A stretch of DNA of 64,000 nucleotides from Prochlorococcus sp. AG-347-I15 (GTDB taxonomy: Bacteria; Cyanobacteriota; Cyanobacteriia; PCC-6307; Cyanobiaceae). Numbering within the stretch: position 1 is the first letter of the stretch; each line of letters begins with the position of its first letter. Below the pieces are notes generated by a model. The model saw only the letters and a list, made by a program, of their open reading frames with translations. It did not search any database and was not told the origin of the DNA. Position numbers and translations under genes: made by a program. The stretch covers positions 356,247-420,246 of the forward strand of contig QCBN01000001.1 in NCBI GenBank assembly GCA_003281585.1, read 5' to 3'. Of this stretch, positions 30,997-40,883 are shown piece after piece.

Positions 30997-31326
30997 TTAC
31001 ATTTTTATCCAGCCTTTTGAAATCTTATTAGGATTGTCTAAAAATTTATTGGAAGCTAATTCCACCCTGAGCCAAATTTCACTTTCACTTACTTTCCAAT
31101 TACGTAAAACTGATAAAGTTGTACCTAAATCAAGAACTAATAATTCTGTAGCATTAATTTCCGGAAAAGAATAAAGAGAAGTATATGAACTCACTACAAT
31201 TTCTTTTGGATTATTAGAAAGATTATATTGACTTAGACTCTTTTGAATTCCCCCAGCTGGAAGAGTAATAGGACCAATTAATGCAAATACAAGTAAACAA
31301 ATATTTTTAAGCATATTATTCATCAT
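30997..31326 (-). CDS. Exported SH3-like domain protein, hypothetical
   Basis: A 109-residue protein. Residues 1-26 look like a signal peptide (KNICLLVFALIGPITLPAGG). The rest has the short-strand pattern of a bacterial SH3 domain: VSSYTSLYSFPEINAT, then LDLGTTLSVLRNWKV, then IWLRVEL, ending KGWIKM with the terminal GW typical of the fold. Such domains often bind cell-wall peptides; function here is inferred only. Its start overlaps the gyrB stop by 4 bases (ATGA), so it appears translationally coupled to gyrase B. Confidence 0.72.
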   Translation of the reverse strand: MMNNMLKNICLLVFALIGPITLPAGGIQKSLSQYNLSNNPKEIVVSSYTSLYSFPEINATELLVLDLGTTLSVLRNWKVSESEIWLRVELASNKFLDNPNKISKGWIKM

Positions 31327-33290
31327 ATATCTAATGTTGCCATATCTAAATTACTACTATGGGTTTCAATAAACTCTCTTCTGGGAGCAACTTTATCTCC
31401 CATTAATATGTTAAATATTCTGTCAGCTTCAAGTGCATCTTCAATTTCAACCCTCTTCATCATCCTAGTTTGGGGATTCATTGTTGTATCCCATAATTGT
31501 TTTGGCATCATCTCGCCTAAACCTTTGAATCGTTGGATATTGTAATTAGCATTTTCACCGAACCCTTCAACTGTATTTCTTAACTGACTCTCGTTATAAC
31601 AGTATTTATGATTCTTACCTCTTTCTACTTTATAGAGAGGGGGGCAAGCTATATATATATATCCTTTCTCAACAAGTTCTTTCTGATATCTATAAAAAAA
31701 TGTCAATAATAAAGTTCTAATATGAGCCCCATCAACATCAGCATCTGTCATAATGACAACTCTATGGTATCTCAAAGAACTCACATCAAATTCTTCGCCT
31801 TTTATTCCTAATCCTAGAGCAGTTATTAATGACTGAATTTCTGTATTTTTGTATATTTTAGTATCATCAGTTTTTTCAATATTAAGAATTTTACCTCTTA
31901 GAGGCAAAATAGCCTGAAAATTTCTATCTCTTCCTTGTTTTGCTGAGCCTCCAGCAGAATCTCCCTCAACGATATAAATTTCTGATTCAGAGGGATCTCT
32001 AGAACTGCAATCAGCTAATTTACCTGGCAAAGTTGAACTTTCAAGCACACTTTTTCTTCTGACTAACTCCCTAGCCTTTCTGGCAGCTTCTGCTGCATTA
32101 AATGATTGAATTGCTTTTTCAAGAATCATGTCCAAAATTCCAGGATTGAATTCCATATATTTTGAAAGAGCCTCCCCAATCAAAGAATCAACAATTCCTC
32201 TTACTTCAGTATTCCCTAATTTTGTTTTTGTTTGCCCTTCAAATTCGGGATCTGGAACTTTAACAGATAAAACCACAGTCAAGCCCTCTCTTATATTTTC
32301 ACCAGCTAAATTTTTTTCAGTATCTTTTCTTTTGCCTCTCTTTTTTGCAAGGTTATTAAAAGTTCTTGTTAAGACTGTTTTTAATCCTTCAATATGAGTT
32401 CCTCCATCAATAGTTCTTATATTATTTGCAAAACCTAAGATATTATCTGAATATATATCTGAACACCATTGCAAAGCTGCTTCCACATAAACGTTGTCTT
32501 TTTGTGAGTCAACATAAATTATCTCTGGATGAATAGACTCCTTTTCTGCATTCATATATTGAACATATTCTTTAATACCTCCTCTATATAAATAAATTTC
32601 TTCTTTATAAGATCCATCTGACAATTGATTTCTCTCATCTCTAAAAATAATTTTTACACCACCATTAAGATAAGCTAATTCTCTTAACCTAGATGAAAGA
32701 AGTGCATATTCAAATTCGATTCCTCCAGAAAAAATAGTTTTATCAGGCTTGAAACAAATAGTAGTTCCTTTCTTAAAAGGTTTGACAGTCTGCTTTTTAG
32801 ATTGCAATGTACCCTTTGATATTCCTTGCTCAAATCTTTGATTAAACTCACTACCATCCCTATAGACAGTTACATTAACCCATTCACTTAAAGCATTAAC
32901 TACTGATATTCCTACACCATGCAAACCGCCTGAAACTTTATAACCACCACTTCCAAATTTACCTCCTGCGTGAAGAACAGTTAGCACAGTTTCTAAGGCA
33001 CTTTTACCTGTCCTTGGGTGAATATCTGTTGGAATACCTCTTCCATTATCCGAGATTAACGCTGATCCATCTGCTTGAAGAACTATTTCTATGTGATCAC
33101 AATGCCCTGCAAGTGCTTCATCAACTGAATTATCAACGACCTCATAGACAAGATGATGCAAGCCTTTTGGACCTGTAGAGCCTATATACATCCCAGGGCG
33201 TTTACGAACTGGCTCTAGCCCTTCTAAAACCTGGATCTGTTCCGCACCATAATCATTTGAGATTTTATTAGATCTTTTGTCCTCACTCAT
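31323..33290 (-). CDS. gyrB: DNA gyrase subunit B
   Basis: ATPase subunit of the enzyme that introduces negative supercoils. The GHKL ATPase domain has VDNSVDEALAGHCD, ISDNGRGIPTD and GGLHGVGISVVNALS. The transducer domain shows GLTVVLSVKVPDPEFEGQTK. The TOPRIM domain has EGDSAGGSAKQGRDR and the Asp pair in MTDADVDGAHIRTL. The C-terminal NIQRFKGLGEMMPKQLWDTTMNP is diagnostic. At 655 residues it is the short form without the E. coli insertion. It leads a coupled run with the SH3-like protein and two FluC genes. Confidence 0.98.
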   Translation of the reverse strand: MSEDKRSNKISNDYGAEQIQVLEGLEPVRKRPGMYIGSTGPKGLHHLVYEVVDNSVDEALAGHCDHIEIVLQADGSALISDNGRGIPTDIHPRTGKSALETVLTVLHAGGKFGSGGYKVSGGLHGVGISVVNALSEWVNVTVYRDGSEFNQRFEQGISKGTLQSKKQTVKPFKKGTTICFKPDKTIFSGGIEFEYALLSSRLRELAYLNGGVKIIFRDERNQLSDGSYKEEIYLYRGGIKEYVQYMNAEKESIHPEIIYVDSQKDNVYVEAALQWCSDIYSDNILGFANNIRTIDGGTHIEGLKTVLTRTFNNLAKKRGKRKDTEKNLAGENIREGLTVVLSVKVPDPEFEGQTKTKLGNTEVRGIVDSLIGEALSKYMEFNPGILDMILEKAIQSFNAAEAARKARELVRRKSVLESSTLPGKLADCSSRDPSESEIYIVEGDSAGGSAKQGRDRNFQAILPLRGKILNIEKTDDTKIYKNTEIQSLITALGLGIKGEEFDVSSLRYHRVVIMTDADVDGAHIRTLLLTFFYRYQKELVEKGYIYIACPPLYKVERGKNHKYCYNESQLRNTVEGFGENANYNIQRFKGLGEMMPKQLWDTTMNPQTRMMKRVEIEDALEADRIFNILMGDKVAPRREFIETHSSNLDMATLDI

Positions 33291-33442
33291 TTAATATAAA
33301 AAAAAAACATTAAACTTTTAAAATGTTATTTTTAAAAGGTATTGAATTAAATTTAACACCGCAATAAGTGAAAGGCTCGCAGTCTATGAAAAATTTAATC
33401 ACTTTAATTATATAGGTAATAGATTTTTCTTCAGAAATTCAT

Positions 33443-34342
33443 ATGTCTTCTTATCCGCCTAATGTAATAGTTTTAATAGGACCCACAGCAAGTGGCAAAA
33501 CAGAATTAGCAATTGAAATTGCGGATTATTTTAAAACAAATATACATAATATCGATTCAAGACAAATTTATAGATCTATGGATATTGGTACAGCCAAGCC
33601 ATCTAAAAATCAACAAAAAAAAATAAAGCATTTTTTAATAGACATTGAAGATCCTATTAATCCAATGAATGTAAAACAATTTCAAGGAATAGCACAAAAA
33701 TCAATAAAAACTGAGATCAAACAAAAAAACTTGCCTTTTCTTGTTGGCGGAAGTGGTTTGTATATGAACTCAATAATCAAAGGTTTTTTTGTGCCAAATG
33801 TGCCTCCGCAAAAACATTTAAGAAGACAATTGGAAAAACTTGGTCAGAAAGAATGTTGGCAGCTTTTAAAAAACTGTGATCCAATATCCACGAAAAGCAT
33901 AAATTTTGCTGATCATGTTAGAACTATAAGAGCTTTAGAAGTCTTTTACGTAACAGGTAAACCTTTATCAACTCAAAAAGTTCAAGAACCGCCTGACTGG
34001 AGGATACTGGAGCTTGGATTAGATAGAGATAATTTAAAAGAAAGAATTTTACAAAGAACAAAAAATATGTTTTTCTCTGGGATTGTTGAAGAGACGAAAC
34101 ATCTTATTTCTCAATATGGATATGATATGCCAATATTAGAAACAATAGGTTACTGTCAAGCTAAGGATGTCTTAAATAACAATCTAACTATTGAAAAAGC
34201 GATTGAGTTAACAACTACAAAAACAATTCAATTTTCCAAAAGACAAAAAACATGGTTCCGTAATAAAAATAATCCTATTTGGCTTAATAACAAAAACCTA
34301 CTAAAAGATGCAATAATTAAGATAGAGTCTTTTATAGGCTAA
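33443..34342 (+). CDS. miaA: tRNA dimethylallyltransferase MiaA
   Basis: Adds the isopentenyl group to A37 of tRNAs reading UNN codons. The P-loop is [18 protein letters not shown] near residues 10-25, followed by [19 protein letters not shown] and [14 protein letters not shown], all in family order. The C-terminal KRQKTWFRN motif contacts the anticodon stem. Length 299 is normal. It is divergent from gyrB across 152 bases. A short, relatively GC-rich patch (CACCGCAATAAGTG...GGCTCGCAGTC) lies in that spacer without an obvious explanation. Confidence 0.96.
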   Translation: MSSYPPNVIVLIGPTASGKTELAIEIADYFKTNIHNIDSRQIYRSMDIGTAKPSKNQQKKIKHFLIDIEDPINPMNVKQFQGIAQKSIKTEIKQKNLPFLVGGSGLYMNSIIKGFFVPNVPPQKHLRRQLEKLGQKECWQLLKNCDPISTKSINFADHVRTIRALEVFYVTGKPLSTQKVQEPPDWRILELGLDRDNLKERILQRTKNMFFSGIVEETKHLISQYGYDMPILETIGYCQAKDVLNNNLTIEKAIELTTTKTIQFSKRQKTWFRNKNNPIWLNNKNLLKDAIIKIESFIG

Positions 34343-34397
34343 TTTATAAAACTAGCGGATCTTATTCAACATCCAATCAATTTATTAAATTCACTGA

Positions 34398-34970
34398 ATG
34401 CCACCACGCCCACGCTTTGACCGCCGCGCTCCAGTTAGAGAGCTCCCAAATATTAATGAAAGAATTAAATATCCTCAACTAAGAGTTGTTGATTCAGATG
34501 GAAAACAACTAGGTGTATTAGATAGATTAAAAGCATTAGAAATAGCTTCTCAAAGAGAACTTGATTTAGTTTTAGTAAGCGAAAAAGCAAATCCTCCTGT
34601 TTGTAGAATTATGGACTATGGAAAATATAAATTTGAACAGGAAAAGAAGGCAAAGGAAGCAAGAAAAAAATCTCATCAAACAGAAGTTAAAGAAGTAAAA
34701 ATGAGGTACAAAATTGACAAACATGATTATGACGTACGAATAGGTCAAGCAACCAAATTCTTAAAAGCAGGAGATAAAGTAAAATGTACCGTAATGTTTA
34801 GGGGTAGAGAAATTCAACATTCCAATTTAGCGGAAACACTTCTTTTAAAAATGGCTGATGATTTAGAAGAGCAATCAGAAGTTCAACAAAAACCAAAAAG
34901 AGAAGGGAGGAACATGATTATGTTTTTAAGTCCTAGAAAAACTCCCCTAACTAAAAAAGACGCCCGATAA
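34398..34970 (+). CDS. infC: Translation initiation factor IF-3
   Basis: Binds the 30S subunit and checks the start codon. The N-domain begins [20 protein letters not shown], the linker is basic ([16 protein letters not shown]), and the C-domain has [20 protein letters not shown] and [17 protein letters not shown]. Length 190 is normal; the start [12 protein letters not shown] has a short Pro/Arg-rich lead. IF-3 genes often start with an atypical codon used for autoregulation, but here the start is ATG. Confidence 0.97.
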   Translation: MPPRPRFDRRAPVRELPNINERIKYPQLRVVDSDGKQLGVLDRLKALEIASQRELDLVLVSEKANPPVCRIMDYGKYKFEQEKKAKEARKKSHQTEVKEVKMRYKIDKHDYDVRIGQATKFLKAGDKVKCTVMFRGREIQHSNLAETLLLKMADDLEEQSEVQQKPKREGRNMIMFLSPRKTPLTKKDAR

Positions 34971-34972
34971 GA

Positions 34973-34999
34973 ATTTGTCATGGAAAAGCTATGACAAAT
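34973..34999. promoter_or_regulatory. Perfect 9-bp inverted repeat upstream of the GntR gene (candidate operator)
   Basis: ATTTGTCAT at 34973-34981 and ATGACAAAT at 34991-34999 are exact reverse complements separated by 9 bases (GGAAAAGCT). No T-run follows on the plus strand, so it is not a good terminator for infC. The second arm ends 49 bases before the start of a GntR-family gene. GntR regulators usually bind such two-fold symmetric sites and often control their own gene. A weak processing hairpin after infC is the alternative. Confidence 0.5.
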
Positions 35000-35048
35000 G
35001 TTAAAGTGTCACTATGAATAAAAATTAATTAATCAGGATTTTTCTAAA

Positions 35049-36035
35049 GTGAGATTCCATATTCAACAAGAAAGTGATATCCCAGCATCGACACAATTAT
35101 ATAATCAAATTTGCTTTGCTATAGCAGCAAGACATTATCCTCCTGGTCACAGACTTCCCAGCACAAGGCAACTTGCAATGCAGACTGGACTCCATCGAAA
35201 CACTATAAGTAAAGTTTACAGACAGCTTGAAATGGACGGAGTTGTTGAAGCTATGGCTGGATCAGGTATTTATGTCAGAGGAAATCTTACTAAGAGAGAC
35301 TTTAAAAAATCAGCTTATTCAAAAGACAAAATAATAAAACCACCAGACCAAGAAGCAAAGAAGGCAATTGATAACTTAATAAATCTTGGCTGCACCTTGC
35401 AGGAAACAAGAGAATTTTTAACCAATGAAATTGATTGGCGCATTAAATGCGGAGCAAGAATAATAGTAAGCACACCTAGAGAAGATATAGGCGCATCTAT
35501 GTTAATAGCAGAAGACCTTTCGCCAAAAGTTGATGTACCAGTAGAGGTTGTTCCTATGGAAGAATTAGAAAAAGTTTTGAGTAATTCGAGTAATGGTACT
35601 ATTGTCACAAGCAGGTATTTTTTACAGCCTTTAGAAAAAGTTGCTAAACAGCATGGAGTTCGTGCTATTGCGGTTGATTTGAGTGACTTTCAAAAAGAAT
35701 TAAAAATCATAAAAGAATTAAGTACTGGCAGTTGTGTAGGTATTGTTAGTATAAGTCCTGGTTTATTAAGGGCAGCAGAGGTTATTATACACAGCATGCG
35801 AGGAAGTGATTTAATGCTTATGACAGCAATCTCAGATAATAACGGTAGATTACTATCACTTTTAAAGACTTCAAACCACATAGTCTGCGATGGACCGAGT
35901 TTATCAGTTGTAGAGAACACATTATTAAAAAATCGTTCTCAACTTATAAGATTACCTCAGATAATATGTGCTAAAAATTATCTAAGTATTGAAACTATAA
36001 ATCAATTGAAAAAAGAAATCGGAGTTATTAATTAA
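35049..36035 (+). CDS. GntR-family transcriptional regulator
   Basis: A 328-residue regulator starting with GTG. Residues 1-75 are the GntR winged helix: IPASTQLYNQICFAIAARHY, PSTRQLAMQTGLHRNTISKV and EMDGVVEAMAGSGIYV. The remaining 250 residues are not an aminotransferase (MocR) or the usual UTRA domain; the pattern of alternating strands and helices (ARIIVSTPREDIGASM, GVRAIAVDLSDFQ, SCVGIVSISPGLLR) suggests a Rossmann-like or periplasmic-binding-like sensor domain. It is 5 bases from cysE, so the two are almost certainly cotranscribed, and a palindrome lies upstream. The ligand is unknown. Confidence 0.88.
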   Translation: MRFHIQQESDIPASTQLYNQICFAIAARHYPPGHRLPSTRQLAMQTGLHRNTISKVYRQLEMDGVVEAMAGSGIYVRGNLTKRDFKKSAYSKDKIIKPPDQEAKKAIDNLINLGCTLQETREFLTNEIDWRIKCGARIIVSTPREDIGASMLIAEDLSPKVDVPVEVVPMEELEKVLSNSSNGTIVTSRYFLQPLEKVAKQHGVRAIAVDLSDFQKELKIIKELSTGSCVGIVSISPGLLRAAEVIIHSMRGSDLMLMTAISDNNGRLLSLLKTSNHIVCDGPSLSVVENTLLKNRSQLIRLPQIICAKNYLSIETINQLKKEIGVIN

Positions 36036-36040
36036 CAATC

Positions 36041-36778
36041 ATGATGTTGAGAACTTTTAAATCAGATATTGATATTATCAAAGAGAGAGATCCTGCAGCT
36101 AGAGGAATATTAGAAATTTTTCTTTGCTATCCTGGCTTCCAATCCATAGTTATTCATAGATTTACTCATAAATTGTGGCAATTAAAAATTCCACTAATTC
36201 CCCGGTTGTTAAGTCATCTTAATAGGCTCTTTACGGGAATTGAAATCCATCCTGGGGCTAAAATTGGTAAACGCGTTTTCATAGATCATGGAATGGGAGT
36301 TGTGATAGGTGAAACAGCTGAAATAGGGAATAATTGTCTACTTTATCAAGGAGTGACATTAGGAGGCACTGGCAAAAGCCATGGGAAAAGACATCCAACC
36401 CTAATGGAAAATGTTGTGGTAGGAGCTGGCGCAAAAGTTCTTGGATCGATCATAGTTGGCTCCAATACCCGCATTGGTGCTGGTTCAGTTGTTGTTCGTA
36501 ATGTCGAAGGAAATAGTACTGTAGTTGGTGTTCCTGGCAGAGTAGTGCATCAAAGTGGTGTCAAAGTTAACCCCTTAGCTCACTCTGCATTACCAGATGC
36601 AGAAGCTAATGTGATAAAAAATTTAATGGATAGAATTGACTTGCTTGAAAACGAGCTTCTTAAATTACAAAAAACTCTACAATGTCTTGTTAATTCAGAA
36701 TCTATTGATATTTCTAAACTTGGAGAAGCTCAAAATCTTAAAGATAAAGAAATTATTGAATTTCTCGGAGATGATTAA
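36041..36778 (+). CDS. cysE: Serine O-acetyltransferase
   Basis: First step of cysteine synthesis from serine and acetyl-CoA. The N-terminal helical part contains DIDIIKERDPAARGILE. The left-handed beta-helix is built of hexapeptide repeats: GAKIGKRVFIDHGMGVVIGE, TAEIGNNCLLYQGVTLGGTG, and VVVGAGAKVLGSIIVGSN. The catalytic His lies in IDHGMG. Length 245 is normal, including a C-terminal helical tail. Two adjacent ATGs (36041, 36044) are both possible starts. The 5-base spacing from the GntR gene suggests regulated cotranscription. Confidence 0.96.
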   Translation: MMLRTFKSDIDIIKERDPAARGILEIFLCYPGFQSIVIHRFTHKLWQLKIPLIPRLLSHLNRLFTGIEIHPGAKIGKRVFIDHGMGVVIGETAEIGNNCLLYQGVTLGGTGKSHGKRHPTLMENVVVGAGAKVLGSIIVGSNTRIGAGSVVVRNVEGNSTVVGVPGRVVHQSGVKVNPLAHSALPDAEANVIKNLMDRIDLLENELLKLQKTLQCLVNSESIDISKLGEAQNLKDKEIIEFLGDD

Positions 36779-36786
36779 AACTTTGT

Positions 36787-39618
36787 TTAATTTTTATTAT
36801 CCGAGTCAGTTTTAGGTTGAAACATAAACATTGAATAAATAACATTTCGTCTCATATTAGTCATCATTTCGAGAAACATATCATATCCTTCATTTTTATA
36901 TTCGATTAATGGATCTTTTTGACCATAACCTCTCAATCCGACTGATTCCCTCAAGGAATCCATGGATTGAAGATGTTCTCGCCATAAATTATCGATTTGC
37001 TGCAAAATGAAAAATCTTTCAGCTTCTCTCATCAATCCTGGACGAATATTTTCTATTTGTGATTCCTTCAAATCATAAGCTATTCGTAATTGCTCTTGAA
37101 GATAGTTTTTTAATTCTTCTATTGACAATAAATTAATATCATCAGATTTAAGATCATCTAATAAATATATAAATTCTTTGACTTTAGAAATTAATTGATC
37201 AATATTCCATTCTTCAGGAGGAAGATCAGGATTAATATAAGCATCTACAATTTCAATCATTGTCCTTTCTCCATATCCTATGACTTGTCTTTTTAAATCA
37301 ATTCCTTTCAATACTCTTAGTCTTTCCCCATAAACTGCTTTTCTTTGATTGTTCATTACCTCATCATATTCAAATACTTGTTTTCTAATATCGTAATAGT
37401 AGGTTTCAACTTTCTTTTGAGCACTTTCTAGAGACCTAGTAAGCATTCCTGACTCGATAGGCATATCTTCATCAACCCTAAAAGCATTCATTAGATTTGC
37501 TACTCTATCACCTCCAAAAATTCTTAATAGATTATCATCTAAAGATAAAAAGAATCTTGTACTGCCAAGATCACCTTGTCTTCCTGCTCTTCCCCTAAGT
37601 TGATTATCCACTCTTCTTGATTCATGTCTCTCAGTACCAATGACATGTAAACCACCAGCCTTTCTTACTTTTTCTTCTTCATGAATCAAAACTTTTTCAT
37701 ATTCTTTTTTTACATCAGACAAAGATTCTCTCAAAAGCTTTATCGAGTTATCATTAGTTGGTGCTTTTTCTGCAGCCGTAGCTATCTTGTCATCAAGCTC
37801 CAAGACAGAAAGTTGTCTTTCTCCCCAATTTTTAACAAGTTGATCAGTTAAAAGAGAGAGTTTATTTTCAAATGCTTCATCAAGCTTACAAGGGAAGAGA
37901 CTAGTTGAAGAATTTGAAATGTTTTTTTTCAAATTTGTACCAACTTTTTTAGAAAAACCACCCTTAGATTTTGAACCTCTTTGTTTAGGAATTGGTGGCT
38001 TATGCTTATTATCAGGCTTGACTAACAAAGGAATTAAAATTTCTTTTAATTTAAGCCTTGCCATATAGTCACTATTACCCCCAAGAATTATATCTGTTCC
38101 CCTTCCAGCCATATTAGTCGCAATAGTAACAGCACCTGCTCTTCCTGCCTGAGCAACAATTTCTGCCTCACGTTCAACGTTCTCTGGCTTAGCATTTAAC
38201 AAATTATGTGGGATTTTTTCTTCAGATAAAAGTGAACTTAATAATTCACTTTTTTCAACACTTGTAGTGCCAACTAAAACAGGTCTACCTTCTCTATGAA
38301 TTTGTGCAGTTTCTTTAGCAACGGCTTTCCATTTACCAATCTCTGTCTTAAATACTTGATCAGACCAATCTTGTCTCTTTCTTATTTGATTTGTTGGTAT
38401 AACTGTTGATTCTAATTTATAAGTTTTTTCAAATTCAACCTCCTCAGTTTTTGCAGTTCCCGTCATTCCTGCTAAACCAGGATATAAAAGGAAAAAATTC
38501 TGATAAGTTATGGATGCTAATGTTTGAGTCTCAGGCTGGATTTTTAGACTCTCTTTTGCTTCTATTGCCTGATGTTGTCCATCACTCCAACGTCTTCCTG
38601 GCATTACCCTACCAGTAAATTCATCTACTATGACAGCCTCATCGTTCTTAATAATATAATTCACATCTTTAATAAATAATTCTTTGGCTTTTAAAGCGTT
38701 AGTTATATAGTGCGCCCAAGGATCTTGAGGATTATATAAATCATTAACTCCTAAATACTTTTCGCATTTTGCAAAACCCTGATCAGTTAATATACAACTT
38801 CTCTGTTTTTCATCAACTTCATAATCGCCTTCTGGATCAATACCATCTTTACTTAATTCTTTTGCTTTGATTAATGCCAGAGATAATTCTGCAGCTTTTT
38901 GATATTTTTCTTGTGGTCTTTCAACTTGGCCAGAAATGATTAGAGGCGTTCTTGCTTCATCAATTAATATTGAATCAACCTCATCAATTACACAGTAATT
39001 AAATTTTCTTTGAACTACCTCACTAATATCGGTAGCCATATTATCTCTTAAGTAATCAAATCCTAATTCTGAATTTGTGGCATAAGTTATATCACAATCA
39101 TAATTTTTCTTTCTCTCAACTGGATTCATATCTTGCTGAATCAAACCAACGGTTAAACCTAAAAAACGATGAACTTGTCCCATCCACTCTGCATCCCTTC
39201 TAGCTAAGTAATCATTTACAGTAACAACATGAACACCTTTTCCCGTAAGAGCATTTAAATAACATGGTAATGTTGCGACAAGAGTTTTTCCCTCTCCAGT
39301 CTTCATTTCAGCAATTTGACACTCATTTAAAACCATCCCACCTATTAACTGAACATCAAAATGTCTCATATCAAGGACACGTTTACTTGCTTCTCTTACA
39401 ATTGCAAAGGCTTTAGGAAGAAATTCTTCTAAGAGTTCTTTTTGTTTTTTAAAATCTAATTCTGCTGAAATATTTGATTTAAGATTTTGAGTTTCTTTTC
39501 TAAGCTCATCATCAGTCAATTGAGAAATTTCTTCTTCTAAAAAATTTATCTCTTCCACTATTGGTTGATAGCGCTTTAACTTTCGTGTATTCGGATCTCC
39601 CAACAAAAGTTTTAGCAT
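36787..39618 (-). CDS. secA: Preprotein translocase ATPase SecA
   Basis: Motor that pushes unfolded proteins through SecYEG. NBD1 has Walker [15 protein letters not shown] near residue 100 and [24 protein letters not shown]2 has [14 protein letters not shown] and [20 protein letters not shown]. The protein is 943 residues. Between these last two blocks there is an insertion of about 130 residues whose first part is basic and Ser/Lys rich (about residues 528-565), as in other cyanobacterial SecA. The C-terminus ends [13 protein letters not shown] and lacks the CxCxSGK zinc tail found in E. coli. Confidence 0.97.
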   Translation of the reverse strand: MLKLLLGDPNTRKLKRYQPIVEEINFLEEEISQLTDDELRKETQNLKSNISAELDFKKQKELLEEFLPKAFAIVREASKRVLDMRHFDVQLIGGMVLNECQIAEMKTGEGKTLVATLPCYLNALTGKGVHVVTVNDYLARRDAEWMGQVHRFLGLTVGLIQQDMNPVERKKNYDCDITYATNSELGFDYLRDNMATDISEVVQRKFNYCVIDEVDSILIDEARTPLIISGQVERPQEKYQKAAELSLALIKAKELSKDGIDPEGDYEVDEKQRSCILTDQGFAKCEKYLGVNDLYNPQDPWAHYITNALKAKELFIKDVNYIIKNDEAVIVDEFTGRVMPGRRWSDGQHQAIEAKESLKIQPETQTLASITYQNFFLLYPGLAGMTGTAKTEEVEFEKTYKLESTVIPTNQIRKRQDWSDQVFKTEIGKWKAVAKETAQIHREGRPVLVGTTSVEKSELLSSLLSEEKIPHNLLNAKPENVEREAEIVAQAGRAGAVTIATNMAGRGTDIILGGNSDYMARLKLKEILIPLLVKPDNKHKPPIPKQRGSKSKGGFSKKVGTNLKKNISNSSTSLFPCKLDEAFENKLSLLTDQLVKNWGERQLSVLELDDKIATAAEKAPTNDNSIKLLRESLSDVKKEYEKVLIHEEEKVRKAGGLHVIGTERHESRRVDNQLRGRAGRQGDLGSTRFFLSLDDNLLRIFGGDRVANLMNAFRVDEDMPIESGMLTRSLESAQKKVETYYYDIRKQVFEYDEVMNNQRKAVYGERLRVLKGIDLKRQVIGYGERTMIEIVDAYINPDLPPEEWNIDQLISKVKEFIYLLDDLKSDDINLLSIEELKNYLQEQLRIAYDLKESQIENIRPGLMREAERFFILQQIDNLWREHLQSMDSLRESVGLRGYGQKDPLIEYKNEGYDMFLEMMTNMRRNVIYSMFMFQPKTDSDNKN

Positions 39619-39791
39619 AAGTCAAAGTCCTTAAAAAATTTATCTTATTACAAACATTATAAATTAGTGCGTTACAACAGAATGAAGAAAACTATTATCT
39701 CTTTATTTTATAGAAACGATCGATTAAGGTATGTAGATTGAAGTCACAAAATAGCCTAGGTGACATCACTTTTCAAAAATCTTTTTAATAA

Positions 39792-40247
39792 ATGAAAGAA
39801 ATATCTCTAATCAAACATGCCAAAGGAGCTTTAGGGTTAAGGGTTTTTGGATTAGGTCCTAATCTTAAACCAACGAATGGATTAATTAAGCTACAAAAAT
39901 TACTAGATACCAATGCTTTCTGGGCAAAAAATAGAACAATTAATGATTTAAAAAAATGTCTTGCTAAAAGTGATGTCGTAATAAGTCTTTGGGTTGGTAA
40001 GGAAATAGTTGGTTTTGGTAGAGCTTTAACCGATGGAATTTACCGCGGAGTACTTTGGGATATTGTTATAGATCAAAAGCACCAAGGTAAAGGTTTTGGA
40101 AAATTAATTGTAAAAAATCTTTTGTCTTCAAAAAAAATTAAAAATACAAAAAAATTATATTTAATGACAACAAATCAAAAATTGTTTTATTCTCAATTTA
40201 ATTTTAAAGAAGTTACTTCTCAAAATTTATTGATTCGTGAAATATAA
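39792..40247 (+). CDS. GNAT-family N-acetyltransferase
   Basis: A 151-residue acyltransferase. The acetyl-CoA motif A is intact: LWDIVIDQKHQGKGFGKLIV near residues 95-115, with the QGKGFG pyrophosphate loop. The preceding GFGRALTDGIYRGV forms the central strands. The C-terminal LMTTNQKLFYSQFNFKEV is also family-typical. The substrate is unknown. It is divergent from secA across 173 bases and converges on the NTF2-like gene, with a 6-bp hairpin between them. Confidence 0.88.
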   Translation: MKEISLIKHAKGALGLRVFGLGPNLKPTNGLIKLQKLLDTNAFWAKNRTINDLKKCLAKSDVVISLWVGKEIVGFGRALTDGIYRGVLWDIVIDQKHQGKGFGKLIVKNLLSSKKIKNTKKLYLMTTNQKLFYSQFNFKEVTSQNLLIREI

Positions 40248-40254
40248 TTTATTC

Positions 40255-40271
40255 TGTTTCTAAAGGAAACA
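40255..40271. terminator. Short hairpin between convergent genes (possible shared terminator)
   Basis: TGTTTC and GAAACA form a perfect 6-bp stem with loop TAAAG between the stop codons of two convergent genes. A/T-rich sequence lies on both sides but neither strand has a real T-run, so any termination would be weak. Confidence 0.35.
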
Positions 40272-40273
40272 AA

Positions 40274-40705
40274 TCAAGATACAAATTTACTATAAAGCCA
40301 TCTTATAAAAGGTCCTAAAATAGGAACTGGTCCAAAAGTTGGCCCACAAAAATCAAAGTAATCTCTATGCTCATTTATTAATCCATTTTCACCAAATAAT
40401 AAACGAGTAGTTCCAGGATAAATAAATTCTTTACCCATAATTTTTAAACCCATTGTCCATTCAACAAATCCACAATCGCCAGTTATAGAAATTGCATGAG
40501 TTTTTAAATAAACATCATCACATCTTTTTACTAACTTTTCTTGAGCTTTTATATAAGAATCTAATCCCTCTGTTTCTTGAGTTGGATCTATAAAAATAAC
40601 ATTCTCATTATAAAATTCAGCCCATTTTTGTTTTGTTGGTGCTTCTATACCATAAGGTTTAGTAAATAATCCCTTTAAATCATCAATAGAAATTACTCTT
40701 GTCAT
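40274..40705 (-). CDS. NTF2-like (SnoaL-like) domain protein
   Basis: A 143-residue soluble protein with the cone-shaped NTF2 pattern: N-terminal helices (KQKWAEFYNENVIFIDPTQE), a middle strand set (CGFVEWTMGLKIMG, YPGTTRLLFGENGLINEHRDYFD) and a Pro/Gly-rich end. The RDYFD stretch near residue 115 is common in SnoaL-like enzymes and in cyclases or isomerases of this superfamily. No substrate can be named. It lies between the GNAT gene and tRNA-Gly. Confidence 0.78.
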   Translation of the reverse strand: MTRVISIDDLKGLFTKPYGIEAPTKQKWAEFYNENVIFIDPTQETEGLDSYIKAQEKLVKRCDDVYLKTHAISITGDCGFVEWTMGLKIMGKEFIYPGTTRLLFGENGLINEHRDYFDFCGPTFGPVPILGPFIRWLYSKFVS

Positions 40706-40750
40706 TACTAAATTTTTATTGAAACTATTTTAAAAGATACAAAAATTAAA

Positions 40751-40822
40751 AGCGGATGAAGAGATTCGAACTCTCGACATTCTCCTTGGCAAGGAGATGC
40801 TCTACCACTGAGCTACATCCGC
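40751..40822 (-). tRNA. trnG-GCC: tRNA-Gly (anticodon GCC)
   Basis: A 72-base cloverleaf on the minus strand: acceptor GCGGATG/CATCCGC with all seven pairs Watson-Crick, D arm AGCTCAGTGGTAGAGC, anticodon stem CTCCT... with loop TTGCCAA, and T arm GAGAGTTCGAATCTC. The anticodon GCC reads GGC and GGU. CCA is not encoded. Confidence 0.96.
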
Positions 40823-40883
40823 ACAACTTTTTTATTTTATCTCAAAGAAGGGATCAATGATAGAAATAATTAAATTTTTTCAA

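Noticed and set aside
30994..31000. Fluoride riboswitch before the FluC genes
   Set aside because: The upstream gene ends 3 bases before the FluC start, leaving no room, and no such fold is seen further up.
33291..33442. Possible small RNA in the gyrB/miaA spacer, from a relatively GC-rich patch
   Set aside because: No stable stem with a terminator and no match to a known RNA; the patch alone is too little to call a gene.
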